This document shows positions 43,036 through 53,183 of a stretch of DNA of 64,000 nucleotides, piece after piece. The first letter of the stretch is position 1, and each line of letters begins with the position of its first letter. The stretch covers positions 1 to 64,000 of the forward strand of contig JAILHF010000055.1 of NCBI GenBank assembly GCA_024696005.1, read 5' to 3'. A program made the translations under genes and the position numbers. Below the pieces are notes generated by a model. It saw nothing but the letters and a program-made list of their open reading frames with translations, had not been told where the DNA came from and ran no database searches. Source of the stretch: Lachnospiraceae bacterium. GTDB lineage: Bacteria; Bacillota; Clostridia; Lachnospirales; Lachnospiraceae.

Positions 43036-43079
43036 GAACGACAGTTGCAGCGGCTGCCGTTCTCTTTTTGATTTTTTAC
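43036..43079 (+). terminator. Terminator after the bactofilin gene
   Basis: GAACG-a-CAG / CTG-c-CGTTC stem (43036-43062) followed by a T-rich stretch. Confidence 0.75.
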
Positions 43080-43109
43080 TGGACTTGCGTACTGTTTTCG
43101 TGATATAAT
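43080..43109 (+). promoter_or_regulatory. Promoter of the tig-clpP-clpX-lon-engB cluster
   Basis: Perfect TATAAT (43104-43109) with TG extension and a weak TGGACT -35 (43080-43085) at 18 nt. The leader is about 90 nt. Confidence 0.65.
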
Positions 43110-43206
43110 CCCACAGTATGTGTGGTCGTACGGGACGGAAACCGCGTTCCGATAGAGGTACATATATTATAGAAAGATAAGAGATTTTTATGGAGGAAGA
43201 AACACA

Positions 43207-44526
43207 ATGAGCGAACTGAAGGTTGCATTGGAAAAACTGGAGAACAATATGGCCCGTCTGACCATCGAGGTGCCGGAGGACGAGTTTGACAAGGCTGTCG
43301 AGCGGGCTTACCAGAGGGACAAGAAAAAGATCTCCATCCCCGGTTTCCGCAAGGGGAAGGTGGCCAGACAGGTGATCGAGAAGATGTACGGAAAGGATTT
43401 CTTCTTCGGAGAGGCCGCCAACATCTGCATTCCCGATGCCTGGGAGAAGGCATATGACCAGTGCGAGGAAGAGATCGTTTCTTCCCCCAAGATCGATGTG
43501 GAACAGCTTGAACTCGGCAAGCCTTTCATCTTTACGGCCGAGGTGGCACTCAACCCCGTTGCCGAGGTGAAGAAATACAAGGGCCTCACGATCGCGAAGA
43601 TCGACAGCGAGGTGACCGATGAGGATCTGGAAGAGGCCATCAAGCGCGATCTGGAAGCGCAGGCCCGCATGATCTCCGTGGAACGTCCCGCAGCTGACGG
43701 TGACCAGGTGATCTTGGATTATGAAGGCTCCGTGGACGGCGTGCCTTTTGACGGCGGCAAGGCAGAGAACCATCCCCTGACCCTCGGAAGCGGCAGCTTC
43801 ATCCCCGGTTTTGAGGAGCAGGTTGTCGGCCACAATGCGGAAGAGGATTTTGATGTGAACGTGACCTTCCCCGAAGAGTATCACGCGGAAGAGCTGGCCG
43901 GCAAGGAAGCGGTATTCAAGTGCCGCATCCACGAGATCAAGGAGAAGCAGCTGGCAGAGCTGAACGAGGATTTTGCGGATGATGCGGGCTTTGACAGTGT
44001 GGAGGAGTACCGCAGGGATAAGAGAGAAAAGCTGGAGAAGAGCAAGGCTGCCGAGGCGAAGGACCGCAAGGAGTCGGCCGTGATCGAGAAGCTCGTTGAG
44101 CAGACCGAGGTGCAGATCCCCGAAGCGATGGTACGCACCGAGGCCCGCCGCAGCGTGGACGAGTATGCGCAGCAGCTCCGCATGCAGGGGCTTTCCATCC
44201 AGCAGTACTTCCAGTTTACCGGCATGGATGAGGAAAAGATGATCGAGCAGTCCATGCCTTCCGTGGAAAAGAACATCCGCGCACGCCTTGCGCTGGAAGC
44301 AGTGGCAAGAGCGGAGAGTATGGAAGCGACGGAAGAGGACCTGGAGGCCAAGTACAAGGAGATGGCCGAGCAGTACCGCACCGAGGTGGACAAGGTGCGC
44401 GACATGATGAGCGGCGAAGCCGAGCAGAAGATGCTCCGCAAGGATATCGTGATCCAGAAGGCTCTGGACTTTGTGCTTGAGAACGCAAAGGAAAAGAAGG
44501 AAAAGAAGGACAAGGACGCAGAATAA
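43207..44526 (+). CDS. tig: Trigger factor, ribosome-associated chaperone/prolyl isomerase
   Basis: 439 aa, the usual length, with ribosome site GGAGGAAG. The N-terminal ribosome-binding domain has the signature [11 protein letters not shown] (~43-53). The FKBP-type PPIase domain (~155-245) contains [11 protein letters not shown] and [12 protein letters not shown]. The C-terminal helical chaperone domain (~260-420) is rich in Glu/Lys and ends in a Lys/Asp-rich tail. It folds nascent chains leaving the ribosome. The clpP gene follows after 16 nt, as in many Firmicutes. Confidence 0.97.
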   Translation: MSELKVALEKLENNMARLTIEVPEDEFDKAVERAYQRDKKKISIPGFRKGKVARQVIEKMYGKDFFFGEAANICIPDAWEKAYDQCEEEIVSSPKIDVEQLELGKPFIFTAEVALNPVAEVKKYKGLTIAKIDSEVTDEDLEEAIKRDLEAQARMISVERPAADGDQVILDYEGSVDGVPFDGGKAENHPLTLGSGSFIPGFEEQVVGHNAEEDFDVNVTFPEEYHAEELAGKEAVFKCRIHEIKEKQLAELNEDFADDAGFDSVEEYRRDKREKLEKSKAAEAKDRKESAVIEKLVEQTEVQIPEAMVRTEARRSVDEYAQQLRMQGLSIQQYFQFTGMDEEKMIEQSMPSVEKNIRARLALEAVARAESMEATEEDLEAKYKEMAEQYRTEVDKVRDMMSGEAEQKMLRKDIVIQKALDFVLENAKEKKEKKDKDAE

Positions 44527-44542
44527 GCGAGGAGGCAAGAGC

Positions 44543-45169
44543 ATGACTGAGACGATCTATAATGATCTGGTCCCTTACGTAGTTGAACAGACCAGCCGCG
44601 GCGAGCGGACTTATGATATCTATTCCCGTCTGCTGAAGGACAGGATCATCTTCCTCGGAAACGAGGTGACGGAGGTGACGGCCAGCCTTGTGGTGGCACA
44701 GCTCCTCTTCCTGGAAGCAGAGGATCCGGAAAAGGATATCCAGCTTTACATCAATTCTCCCGGCGGTTCGGTTACCGCGGGCATGGCGATCTATGATACC
44801 ATGCAGTTCATCAAGTGCGACGTTTCCACGAACTGCATCGGCATGGCAGCCAGCATGGGAGCCTTCCTGCTGGCAGGCGGGGCAAAGGGAAAGCGCTACG
44901 CCCTTCCCAATGCCGAGATCATGATCCATCAGCCTCTCGGCGGGGCAAAGGGACAGGCGACCGAGATCGAGATCGCCGCAAAGCATATCCTGCAGACAAA
45001 GGAGAAGCTCAACCGCATCCTCTCCGAAAACTGCGGACAGCCTTTTGATGTTGTCGCGGCGGATACCGAGCGCGATAACTGGAAGACGGCTGAGGAAGCC
45101 AAGGCGTACGGCCTGATCGACGAAGTGATCAGCAAGCGCCCGGATAACAGCGAAAAGGATAAGAAATAA
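44543..45169 (+). CDS. clpP: ATP-dependent Clp protease proteolytic subunit
   Basis: 208 aa from the ATG at 44543 behind GCGAGGAGGC; the open frame upstream is unused. The catalytic triad is visible: Ser in GMAASMGAF, His in [10 protein letters not shown] and Asp in DTERDN. The conserved [12 protein letters not shown] stretch lies ahead of the Ser. The short propeptide-like N-terminus ([19 protein letters not shown]) is typical. The 14-mer ring degrades substrates fed by ClpX, encoded immediately downstream with no gap. Confidence 0.98.
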   Translation: MTETIYNDLVPYVVEQTSRGERTYDIYSRLLKDRIIFLGNEVTEVTASLVVAQLLFLEAEDPEKDIQLYINSPGGSVTAGMAIYDTMQFIKCDVSTNCIGMAASMGAFLLAGGAKGKRYALPNAEIMIHQPLGGAKGQATEIEIAAKHILQTKEKLNRILSENCGQPFDVVAADTERDNWKTAEEAKAYGLIDEVISKRPDNSEKDKK

Positions 45170-46522
45170 ATGGCAGGAAAGATCATTGATCCCAGAAAAA
45201 TAAAGTGCTCCTTCTGCGGCAAGCCCCAGGAGATGGCAAGGCGCATGATCGCCGGGCCCGAGGGCATCTATATCTGCGATGAGTGTGTGGAGATCTGCTC
45301 CGACATCATAGCGGAGGAAGAGGATTTCCCATCATACGGGGAAGGCGGTGACACGACCGTCGACATGCAGATCAACCTTCTGAAGCCGAAGCAGATCAAG
45401 GAGTTTTTGGATGATTACGTCATCGGCCAGGAAGATGCCAAGCGAGTCCTTTCGGTTGCCGTATACAATCACTACAAGCGTGTGATGGCACCGAAGAAAA
45501 AGGACGATGTGGAACTGCAGAAGTCCAATATCATCATGGTCGGACCCACCGGATCCGGCAAGACCTATCTGGCACAGTCCCTGGCGCGCATCCTCGGGGT
45601 GCCTTTTGCCATCGCGGACGCCACCACGCTGACCGAGGCCGGTTACGTGGGTGAGGACGTGGAGAACATCCTTCTGAAGCTCATCCAGGCAGCAGGGGAT
45701 GATATCGAAAAGGCGCAGTACGGGATCATTTACATCGACGAGATCGACAAGATCACGAAAAAAGGCGAGAATGTCTCGATCACCCGTGATGTTTCTGGTG
45801 AAGGCGTACAGCAGGCCCTTTTGAAGATCATCGAGGGAACGCTGGCATCGGTGCCGCCCCAGGGCGGACGCAAGCATCCGCAGCAGGAGCTTCTGCAGAT
45901 CGATACCACGAACATTCTCTTCATCTGCGGCGGAGCTTTTGACGGACTGGAAAAGATCATCGGCGAGCGCCTGAACAAGAAGGCGATCGGTTTCAAGGCG
46001 GAGCTGCAGAGCACGCGTGAGGAGGACATCTCCAGGCTGCTGCACAGCGTCACGCCCCAGGATCTGATCAAGTTCGGCCTGATCCCCGAGTTCGTGGGAC
46101 GTCTGCCGGTCGGGGTCGTGCTCGACGGTCTGGACCGTGCCGCGATGATCCGCATCCTGAAGGAGCCCAAGAATGCGCTGACCAAGCAGTATAAGCGCCT
46201 CTTCGAAATGGATGACGTGGAGCTGATCTTTGAGGATGACGCCATGGCGGCCATCGCCGACAAAGCGCTCGAGCGCAAGATCGGAGCCAGAGGACTCCGT
46301 TCCATCGTGGAAGACACGCTCATGAACGTGATGTACGAGATCCCCTCCGACGAGACCATCGACAGCTGCACGATCACGAAGGCTTCGGTGGACGAGGGAG
46401 CGCCTCCGATCGTCACGCACAGCGACAAGCGCGTGTCCAAGAAGAAGGATAAGGACAGGGAAGCGGACAAGTCCGCAGACAAGAAAGAAAAGAGAACACT
46501 GGGGGCGCGCAAGCACGCCTGA
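45170..46522 (+). CDS. clpX: ATP-dependent Clp protease ATP-binding subunit ClpX
   Basis: 450 aa starting right after the clpP stop. The N-terminal zinc-binding domain has CSFCGK and CDEC pairs (~11-38). The AAA+ module has Walker A GPTGSGKT (~125), Walker [10 protein letters not shown], the pore loop GYVGEDVE and the ClpP-contact loop near IGF. The C-terminus carries about 30 Lys/Asp-rich residues beyond the usual end, with no predicted fold. It recognises and unfolds substrates for ClpP. lon follows 7 nt downstream. Confidence 0.98.
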   Translation: MAGKIIDPRKIKCSFCGKPQEMARRMIAGPEGIYICDECVEICSDIIAEEEDFPSYGEGGDTTVDMQINLLKPKQIKEFLDDYVIGQEDAKRVLSVAVYNHYKRVMAPKKKDDVELQKSNIIMVGPTGSGKTYLAQSLARILGVPFAIADATTLTEAGYVGEDVENILLKLIQAAGDDIEKAQYGIIYIDEIDKITKKGENVSITRDVSGEGVQQALLKIIEGTLASVPPQGGRKHPQQELLQIDTTNILFICGGAFDGLEKIIGERLNKKAIGFKAELQSTREEDISRLLHSVTPQDLIKFGLIPEFVGRLPVGVVLDGLDRAAMIRILKEPKNALTKQYKRLFEMDDVELIFEDDAMAAIADKALERKIGARGLRSIVEDTLMNVMYEIPSDETIDSCTITKASVDEGAPPIVTHSDKRVSKKKDKDREADKSADKKEKRTLGARKHA

Positions 46523-46529
46523 AGGAAAG

Positions 46530-48920
46530 ATGGAAAAAAAGGATAAGACGGAAAAAACGGAAGGGACCGACCGGAACATACCGGTGGTCCTGATCCACGA
46601 AATGACGCTCTTTCCCGGCATCAGCATGCAGTTCGATCTTGAGAAGAAATCCTCGATGCAGGCGGTGGAAGCCGCGATGATGTCGGATCAGCGGATCTTT
46701 CTGATCCGGAACGAAGCGGAGGGAGAAAAGGACGAAGAAAAGCTCTCGGCGGTGGGAACCATGGCGAGAGTACAGCAGGTGATGAAGCTCGGAAACGGCC
46801 TGATGCGGATACAGGTGATCGGCATCAGCCGCGGCGGGATCAAAACACTGGATAAAGAGTCCGCTCCCTACTATACGGGAGAGATCCGCGAACTGAAAGA
46901 GAGCGGAATACGGAATGAGGAAAAAAAGGAGGCCGCCCGCAGGGAACTGCTGGAGGCCTTTGAAGCCTATGCGACCGAAACCGGCGGCGTCGACCCCGGT
47001 TTTGTGCAGCGCCTGAAGAAGCTGCAGAATGTCGGGGAACTTGCCGACAGGATCAGTGCCAACATCCCGGTGCCGGAAAAGGACCGGCAGCAGATCCTCA
47101 ACAGCGTGAGCATTGCAAAGAGGGTGGATGAGCTGCTACGCAGCCTCCGTCAGGAGACCGGCATAGCCAGGGAGCGCAGGGAGCTTTCCGAAAAGATCGG
47201 ACGGCAGATGGAAATGCACCAGAAGGAGTATTTCCTGCGGGAGCAGATGGCTTATATCCAGAACGAGCTGGATGAGGAAAACGACGAACTCTCCGAGGTC
47301 GAGCAGTACCGCAAGGCGGCGGAGGAGCTGCAGGCCCCGCAGGAGGTCCGGGACAGGCTCGCAAAGGAGATCAAGCATCTGGAGCAGAACGGCTACGGAA
47401 ACCCCGAGAGCGCGGTCCTGCGTTCCTATATCGAAACCCTGCTGGAGCTGCCCTGGGACAAGACGTCGCCCGGCTTTGACAAGCCTGTGGACATCCGGCA
47501 TGCCAGGGAGGTGCTGGAACGGGACCATTACGGTCTGAAGGACGTGAAGGAACGCGTGCTGGAATATCTGGCGGTGCGCACGCTCACAAAAAAGGGCGAC
47601 AGCCCGATCCTCTGCCTGGTGGGGCCTCCCGGAACGGGAAAGACGTCCATCGCCCGCTCCATCGCCGAGGCGACGGAACGCCCCTATGTACGGATCTGTC
47701 TCGGCGGCGTGAGGGACGAAGCCGAGATCCGCGGGCACCGCAAGACCTATGTCGGCGCCATGCCCGGACGGATCAGCGAGGGAATGAAGCAGGCCGGCGT
47801 CAGGGATCCGCTGATGCTTCTGGACGAGATCGACAAGATGAGCATGGATTATCACGGCGATACGGCAGCAGCCATGCTGGAGGTGCTCGATTCCGAGCAG
47901 AACCGTCATTTCCGCGATCATTACCTGGAACTGCCCATGGATCTGTCCCAGGTCCTGTTCCTTGCCACGGCAAACGACGAGAGCTGCATTCCCAGGCCGC
48001 TCCTTGACCGCATGGAGATCATTGAGATCGCGGGGTATACGGCAAATGAAAAGTTCCACATTGCGAAGGAGCATCTGATCCGCAAGGTCTATGAACGCAA
48101 CGGGATCGATGCCTCGCAGCTTAGGATCGCGGATTCGGCGATCCGCATGATCATCGAATGCTATTGCCGGGAAGCCGGCGTGCGCGAGCTGGAGCGCGAG
48201 CTCGACAAGCTCTGCCGCAAGGCGGCGGTCCGTTTCCTCGACCGCAGGGGAAAGCGCGGCCCGAAGCCCAAAACAACGGGGATGCGCGTTACCGAGCGCA
48301 ATCTGGAGGAATACCTCGGGAAGATCCGTTTCCCGAAGGAGCAGCTGAACGGAAAGAATGAAGTAGGGATCGTTCGCGGCCTGGCATGGACCAGCGTGGG
48401 CGGCGATACCCTGCAGATCGAAGTCAATATCATGCCCGGAAAGGGCGAACTGGCACTGACGGGCCAGCTGGGTGACATCATGAAGGAATCCGCGATGGCG
48501 GGGCTTTCCTATGTGCGCAGCGTGGCGCCGGGATACGGCATCTCCGATGCGTATTTCCAGGAGCACGACATTCACATCCACATTCCGGAGGGAGCGGTCC
48601 CCAAGGACGGGCCGAGCGCCGGGATCACGATGGCAACGGCGGTGCTCTCGGCGGTGACCGGCCGGAAGGTGCGAAGGGATCTGGCCATGACCGGGGAGAT
48701 CTCCCTGCGCGGGCGCGTGATGCCCGTGGGCGGCCTGAAGGAAAAGATCCTTGCGGCCAAAATGCTTGGGATACGCACGGTGCTGCTTCCCGAGGAAAAC
48801 CGCCGCGATGTGGAAGAGATCGACAAGGAGATCACCGGCGGGATCGAGCTGATCTTTGTCCGGTCGATGGAGGAGGTGCTTCGGCACGCCTTTTATGAGC
48901 GAAAGAGGTCGGGAAAGTGA
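46530..48920 (+). CDS. lon: ATP-dependent protease Lon
   Basis: 796 aa, within the normal 770-810 range. The N-terminal LON substrate-binding domain (~10-200) is followed by a coiled coil. The AAA+ module has Walker A GPPGTGKT (~370) and Walker B LMLLDEIDKM. The C-terminal protease domain has the Ser-Lys dyad: Ser in PKDGPSAGIT (~694) and Lys in GGLKEKILAA (~737). The gene overlaps engB by 4 nt (GTGA). It degrades misfolded and specific regulatory proteins. Confidence 0.98.
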   Translation: MEKKDKTEKTEGTDRNIPVVLIHEMTLFPGISMQFDLEKKSSMQAVEAAMMSDQRIFLIRNEAEGEKDEEKLSAVGTMARVQQVMKLGNGLMRIQVIGISRGGIKTLDKESAPYYTGEIRELKESGIRNEEKKEAARRELLEAFEAYATETGGVDPGFVQRLKKLQNVGELADRISANIPVPEKDRQQILNSVSIAKRVDELLRSLRQETGIARERRELSEKIGRQMEMHQKEYFLREQMAYIQNELDEENDELSEVEQYRKAAEELQAPQEVRDRLAKEIKHLEQNGYGNPESAVLRSYIETLLELPWDKTSPGFDKPVDIRHAREVLERDHYGLKDVKERVLEYLAVRTLTKKGDSPILCLVGPPGTGKTSIARSIAEATERPYVRICLGGVRDEAEIRGHRKTYVGAMPGRISEGMKQAGVRDPLMLLDEIDKMSMDYHGDTAAAMLEVLDSEQNRHFRDHYLELPMDLSQVLFLATANDESCIPRPLLDRMEIIEIAGYTANEKFHIAKEHLIRKVYERNGIDASQLRIADSAIRMIIECYCREAGVRELERELDKLCRKAAVRFLDRRGKRGPKPKTTGMRVTERNLEEYLGKIRFPKEQLNGKNEVGIVRGLAWTSVGGDTLQIEVNIMPGKGELALTGQLGDIMKESAMAGLSYVRSVAPGYGISDAYFQEHDIHIHIPEGAVPKDGPSAGITMATAVLSAVTGRKVRRDLAMTGEISLRGRVMPVGGLKEKILAAKMLGIRTVLLPEENRRDVEEIDKEITGGIELIFVRSMEEVLRHAFYERKRSGK

Positions 48921-49492
48921 AGATCGTAAAGGCTGAGCTGGAAACGGTATGCGGCATCAGGAGTGCCCTTCCCGAGAATGGCCTGCCGGAGTATGCTTTC
49001 GCGGGCAAGAGCAATGTCGGGAAATCCTCGCTGATCAATGTGCTGATGCAGCGCAAGAGCCTGGCGCGGACCAGTTCCCAGCCCGGAAAGACCCAGACCA
49101 TAAATTTTTACAACGTAAACGACGCGGTCTACCTGGTGGATCTGCCCGGCTACGGCTATGCGAAAGCCGGAGCGGCGGTGTCCGCGCAGTGGGGGAAGAT
49201 GGTGGAGCGCTATCTCCATTCCTCGAAACAGCTGCGCAATGTGTTCCTGCTCATCGACATACGGCACGAGCCGGGAGCTAATGACCGCCAGATGTACGAT
49301 TGGATCCTCGCCAACGGCTACGAGCCGCTGATCATCGCGACCAAGCTTGACAAGATCAAGCGCAGTCAGGTGGAGAAGCAGAAAAAGCTCCTTCGCGAGG
49401 GGCTGGGGATGCGCCCCGGAGGCGTGCTGATCCCCTTCTCCGCCGAGACGAAACAGGGGCGCGAGGAAATCTGGGAACTCCTAAAAAGTTAG
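48917..49492 (+). CDS. engB: Ribosome biogenesis GTPase EngB (YsxC/YihA)
   Basis: 191 aa from a GTG that overlaps the lon stop. G-motifs are clear: AGKSNVGKSSL (G1), DLPGYGYA (G3), and TKLDKIKRSQ (G4, with TKxD); the Thr in the switch I region is in KTQT. The length matches the family (190-210). This essential GTPase helps assemble the 50S subunit. Its position directly after lon is the Firmicutes order. Confidence 0.97.
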   Translation: MKIVKAELETVCGIRSALPENGLPEYAFAGKSNVGKSSLINVLMQRKSLARTSSQPGKTQTINFYNVNDAVYLVDLPGYGYAKAGAAVSAQWGKMVERYLHSSKQLRNVFLLIDIRHEPGANDRQMYDWILANGYEPLIIATKLDKIKRSQVEKQKKLLREGLGMRPGGVLIPFSAETKQGREEIWELLKS

Positions 49493-49503
49493 ACTTTACT
49501 ATC

Positions 49504-49532
49504 TTGCAAGCCGTTACAAAATGTTGTAGAAT
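49504..49532 (+). promoter_or_regulatory. Promoter of the DHH phosphoesterase gene
   Basis: TTGCAA (49504-49509), a 17-nt spacer and TAGAAT (49527-49532). Confidence 0.7.
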
Positions 49533-49574
49533 AGTTAACGTAACTGTTGGAAATCTGAACGAGAGGTTTTACTT

Positions 49575-50570
49575 ATGGCAATGAGATTGATCACCAGATC
49601 GGATTTTGACGGGTTGGCCTGCGGCACGCTGCTCCTGGAAGCAGGTGTCATCGATCACTGGAAGTTTGTGCATCCGAAAGATCTTCAGGACGGTCTGATC
49701 GAGATCGACGAGAACGATTGCCTTGCAAACGTGCCTTTTGTGGAAGGCTGCGGCCTTTGGTTTGACCATCATTCCAGTGAATTTGAGCGTAACGAGCTGG
49801 AGGGACGCTACAAGGGCGAGAGCCGCATCACCCCTTCCTGCGCACGCATCATTTACGAATATTACGGCGGGGAGGAGCGTTTCTCCCATTTTGACGATAT
49901 GATGGTAGCGGTTGACAAGGTGGATTCGGGCAACCTGACCATCGACGAGATCCAGAACCCCGAGGGCTGGATCCTTGTGGGGCTTTTGATGGATCCCCGT
50001 ACCGGCCTGGGGCGCTGGCGCAATTTCACCATCCCCAACTATCGCCTGATGGAAGTGCTGATGGAAGCATGCCGTACTATGAACACGGAAGAGATCCTGG
50101 CTCTGCCGGACGTGCAGGAGAGGATCGAAGTCTATCATGAGCAGTCGGCGAAGTTCAAAGAGATGGTAAACGCGCATACGAGAGTGGAGGGCGATGTGAT
50201 CATCTCGGATCTGCGCGGCGTGGATCCCATCTATTCCGGGAACCGCTTCATGATCTACAGCATGTATCCCGAACAGAACATCTCGGTCTGGATCGTCAAC
50301 GGCAAGGGCGGCCAGGGCTGTTCCTGCGCTACCGGTTACAGCATCTTAAACCGGAGCAGCCACGTGGATGTGGGTGCGCTGATGCTGAAGTACGGCGGCG
50401 GCGGACACCGCAAGGTGGGTACCTGCCAGTTCACCAACGAGACGATGGACATCAACATCCCCATGCTTCTCGACGATCTGGTACATTACGATGCGATCTT
50501 CCCGGACGGCGTGGTCGATGACAAGAAGAACAAGCCCGTCGGGGTCACGGTGATCAGCAACAAGGATTGA
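49575..50570 (+). CDS. DHH family phosphoesterase (exopolyphosphatase/NrnA-like)
   Basis: 331 aa with ribosome site GAGAGG. The DHH domain has RSDFDGLACGTLL (~8) and the name-giving LWFDHHSSE (~62-70). The DHHA1 domain near the C-terminus has KYGGGGHRKVGTC (~272). Such proteins act as exopolyphosphatases or as nanoRNA/pAp or c-di-nucleotide hydrolases. The sequence does not discriminate between these, but the diguanylate cyclase in the window makes a cyclic-dinucleotide pathway link possible. It has its own promoter and a terminator-like hairpin after it. Confidence 0.88.
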   Translation: MAMRLITRSDFDGLACGTLLLEAGVIDHWKFVHPKDLQDGLIEIDENDCLANVPFVEGCGLWFDHHSSEFERNELEGRYKGESRITPSCARIIYEYYGGEERFSHFDDMMVAVDKVDSGNLTIDEIQNPEGWILVGLLMDPRTGLGRWRNFTIPNYRLMEVLMEACRTMNTEEILALPDVQERIEVYHEQSAKFKEMVNAHTRVEGDVIISDLRGVDPIYSGNRFMIYSMYPEQNISVWIVNGKGGQGCSCATGYSILNRSSHVDVGALMLKYGGGGHRKVGTCQFTNETMDINIPMLLDDLVHYDAIFPDGVVDDKKNKPVGVTVISNKD

Positions 50571-50596
50571 GGCCGGTACAGATACGAATAGAAAGC

Positions 50597-50626
50597 ACAG
50601 CGGGGTGGAAACGCTCCGCTGTTTTA
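50597..50626 (+). terminator. Terminator-like hairpin before glnS
   Basis: 7-bp stem ACAGCGG/CCGCTGT (50597-50603 and 50616-50622) followed by TTTT. The weak U-tract may allow read-through into glnS. Confidence 0.6.
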
Positions 50627-50639
50627 AGGAGAAGAGGAC

Positions 50640-52316
50640 ATGGCGGAAGAGGAAGTAAAGGAATCAAGGAATTTTATCGAACAGGCCATTGACAAGGACC
50701 TGGCGGAAGGCGTTTATGACCACGTGCAGACGCGTTTTCCTCCGGAACCCAACGGATATCTGCATATCGGCCATGCCAAGGCGATCCTGACAAATTACGG
50801 GATCGCGCAGGAATACGGCGGAAAGTTCAACATGCGTTTTGACGATACCAATCCGACCAAGGAAAAGCCGGAGTTTGTCGAAGCGATCAAGGAAGACGTG
50901 AAGTGGCTCGGCGCGGACTGGGAAGACCGTCTGTTCTTCGCATCCGATTATTTCGGCCAGATGTACGATGCGGCCGTAAAGCTGATCAAAAAGAACAAAG
51001 CCTATATCTCCACGCTCAGCGCGGATGAGATCCGTGAGACACGCGGGACCTTTGAAGAGCCCGGAAAGGAAGACCCGGGACGTGAGCGCAGCATAGAGGA
51101 AAACCTTGCCCTGTTCGAGAAGATGAAGAGCGGCGAGGTCCCCGACGGAGAGATGGTGCTGCGCGCCCGCATCGACATGGCTTCTCCCAACATGAACATG
51201 AGAGATCCCGTGATCTATCGTGTGGCGCACATGACGCATCATAATACGGGAGACCGCTGGTGCGTATATCCGATGTATGATTTCGCGCATCCCATCGAGG
51301 ATGCGATCGAGGGGATCACGCATTCCCTCTGCACGCTGGAATTTGAAGATCACAGGCCTCTGTATGACTGGGTGGTGCGCGAGCTCGAATACCCGCATCC
51401 GCCCCGCCAGATCGAATTCGCCAAGATGTATCTGACCAATGTGGTGACCGGCAAGCGCTATATCAAGAAGCTGGTGGAAGACGGCATCGTGGACGGCTGG
51501 GACGATCCCAGGCTGGTTTCCATTTCCGCGCTTCGCCGCCGCGGCTACACGCCGGAATCGATCCGCAGGTTTGTGGAGCTTTCCGGTCTTTCCAAGGCAA
51601 ACTCCTCTTCGGACATGGCAATGCTCGAGTATTGCGTGCGCGAAGACCTGAAGCTGTCCCGGCCGCGCATGATGGCGGTACTGGATCCGGTCAAGCTGGT
51701 CATCGACAATTATCCCGAAGGACAGAGCGAGGAACTCGAAATCCCCAATAATCTGGAGAATGAGAGCCTGGGTGTGCGCAAAGTGCCTTTCGAGCGTGAG
51801 CTTTATATCGACCGCGAGGACTTCATGGAAGAGCCGCCGAAAAAGTATTACCGCCTGTATCCCGGCAACGAGGTGCGTCTGATGAGCGCCTATTTCGTGA
51901 CCTGCACGGGCTTTGAAAAGGATGAGAACGGAAACGTGACCGTTGTGCACTGCACCTACGATCCCGCGACCAAACAGGGCGGTCCCGATCCCGGACGAAA
52001 GGTGAAGGGAACGATCCACTGGGTACCCGCTTCCTCGGCCCTCAAGGCGACGGTCCGTCTGTATGAGAACCTGGTTGATGAGGAAAAGGGTGTTTACGAC
52101 GAGCAGGGAAATGTGAACGTCAATCCCGATTCGCTGAAGACTTTGACGGAATGCCGTCTGGAGCCGGCGCTTGCGGATGCAAAGGCCTTTGACAGCTTCC
52201 AGTTTGTGCGCCAGGGCTTCTTTGTAGCGGATTACAAGGATTCGAAGCCCGGAGCACCGGTCTTTAACCGCATTGTCGGGCTGAAATCTTCTTTTGTGCT
52301 TCCGAAGACGGAGTAA
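50640..52316 (+). CDS. glnS: Glutaminyl-tRNA synthetase
   Basis: 558 aa, ribosome site AAGGAGAAGAGG. The class I signature [13 protein letters not shown] (HIGH) is at ~37-49. The fold then shows the DDTNP motif and the Gln-pocket region [17 protein letters not shown]. The KMSKS-equivalent loop reads [12 protein letters not shown], so the usual Ser-Lys-Arg is Gly-Lys-Arg. The C-terminal anticodon-binding beta-barrels (~345-550) are complete. It charges tRNA-Gln directly. DUF2225 and surface-polysaccharide-type genes follow on the same strand. Confidence 0.97.
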   Translation: MAEEEVKESRNFIEQAIDKDLAEGVYDHVQTRFPPEPNGYLHIGHAKAILTNYGIAQEYGGKFNMRFDDTNPTKEKPEFVEAIKEDVKWLGADWEDRLFFASDYFGQMYDAAVKLIKKNKAYISTLSADEIRETRGTFEEPGKEDPGRERSIEENLALFEKMKSGEVPDGEMVLRARIDMASPNMNMRDPVIYRVAHMTHHNTGDRWCVYPMYDFAHPIEDAIEGITHSLCTLEFEDHRPLYDWVVRELEYPHPPRQIEFAKMYLTNVVTGKRYIKKLVEDGIVDGWDDPRLVSISALRRRGYTPESIRRFVELSGLSKANSSSDMAMLEYCVREDLKLSRPRMMAVLDPVKLVIDNYPEGQSEELEIPNNLENESLGVRKVPFERELYIDREDFMEEPPKKYYRLYPGNEVRLMSAYFVTCTGFEKDENGNVTVVHCTYDPATKQGGPDPGRKVKGTIHWVPASSALKATVRLYENLVDEEKGVYDEQGNVNVNPDSLKTLTECRLEPALADAKAFDSFQFVRQGFFVADYKDSKPGAPVFNRIVGLKSSFVLPKTE

Positions 52317-52325
52317 GGAGGACTT

Positions 52326-53183
52326 ATGGGATTACTGGACGGTTTGGAAAAATTCGGTTTCGGAGGACTGGATAAGGTAGACATCTACGAGGAAGCTCCG
52401 AAGGAAAAAAAGGAAGTGAAACCGGAAGTAAAGCCGGAGCATGTGGTCGAGGAGCGTGATTTCCTGATCGACAAGGAGTACGAGTGCCATGTCTGCAACA
52501 GGAAGTTCAAGCAGCGCATCGTGCGTCCGAACCGGGCAAAGCTTGCCGGCCAGGACCGCGATCTGCGTCCCGTATACAACGGGATCGACACCCTGAAATA
52601 CGATGTGATCCTCTGCCCCTACTGCGGCTATTCCGTGCTGCAGACCTTCTATGCGGCGCTGGCAAAACCGCACCGTCAGCTGATCAGGGAAAACATCAGC
52701 GCGAATTTCAAGCCTATGCCGGATAAGGTTCCCGAGGTGATCCGCTACGAGGAAGCCGCTACCCGCTACAAGCTGGCGCTTTTTAACGCAGTGGTCCGCC
52801 AGGGAAAGAGCAGCGAAAAGGCGATGATCTGCTTAAAGACCGGCTGGCTGATGCGGGGCTGGGCCGACAGTCTGGAAGGGAATACCGAAGAAGAGCAGGA
52901 GCGCATCTCCGACTGCAAGAAGCAGGAGCGGGAAAACCTGAAGAGCGCGCTGGAGGGCTTCATCAAGGCGCGTGCCACGGAGCAGGCTCCTTATGCGGGA
53001 ATGAAGGAATCCACGCTGGATTACATCATCGGGGCACTTTGTGTGGAACTCAACGAGCGCCTGGAGGACGGCGCACGCATGCTGCAGACCGTGGCGATGT
53101 CTACCAGTGCGGGAGCCATTCAGAAGGAGCGCGCGCGTGAGATGCTTGAAGAGATCCGCAACCGCTTGAAGGCGGCGCAATGA
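52326..53183 (+). CDS. DUF2225 family protein
   Basis: 285 aa with ribosome site TAAGGAGGA, 9 nt after glnS. The N-terminal part holds two CxxC-type pairs (CHVCNRKF near 55 and CPYCGYSV near 98) with a central motif RDLRPVYNGID, matching DUF2225. The rest (~130-285) is helical with TPR-like patterns. There is no membrane segment. The molecular function is unknown in the family. The next gene starts 4 nt before its end, so the two are coupled. Confidence 0.88.
   Translation: MGLLDGLEKFGFGGLDKVDIYEEAPKEKKEVKPEVKPEHVVEERDFLIDKEYECHVCNRKFKQRIVRPNRAKLAGQDRDLRPVYNGIDTLKYDVILCPYCGYSVLQTFYAALAKPHRQLIRENISANFKPMPDKVPEVIRYEEAATRYKLALFNAVVRQGKSSEKAMICLKTGWLMRGWADSLEGNTEEEQERISDCKKQERENLKSALEGFIKARATEQAPYAGMKESTLDYIIGALCVELNERLEDGARMLQTVAMSTSAGAIQKERAREMLEEIRNRLKAAQ

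Noticed and set aside
42907..44544. 545-codon open frame on the minus strand opposite trigger factor
   Set aside because: It covers the well-identified tig gene, has no motif and has a Leu/His bias typical of antisense frames.
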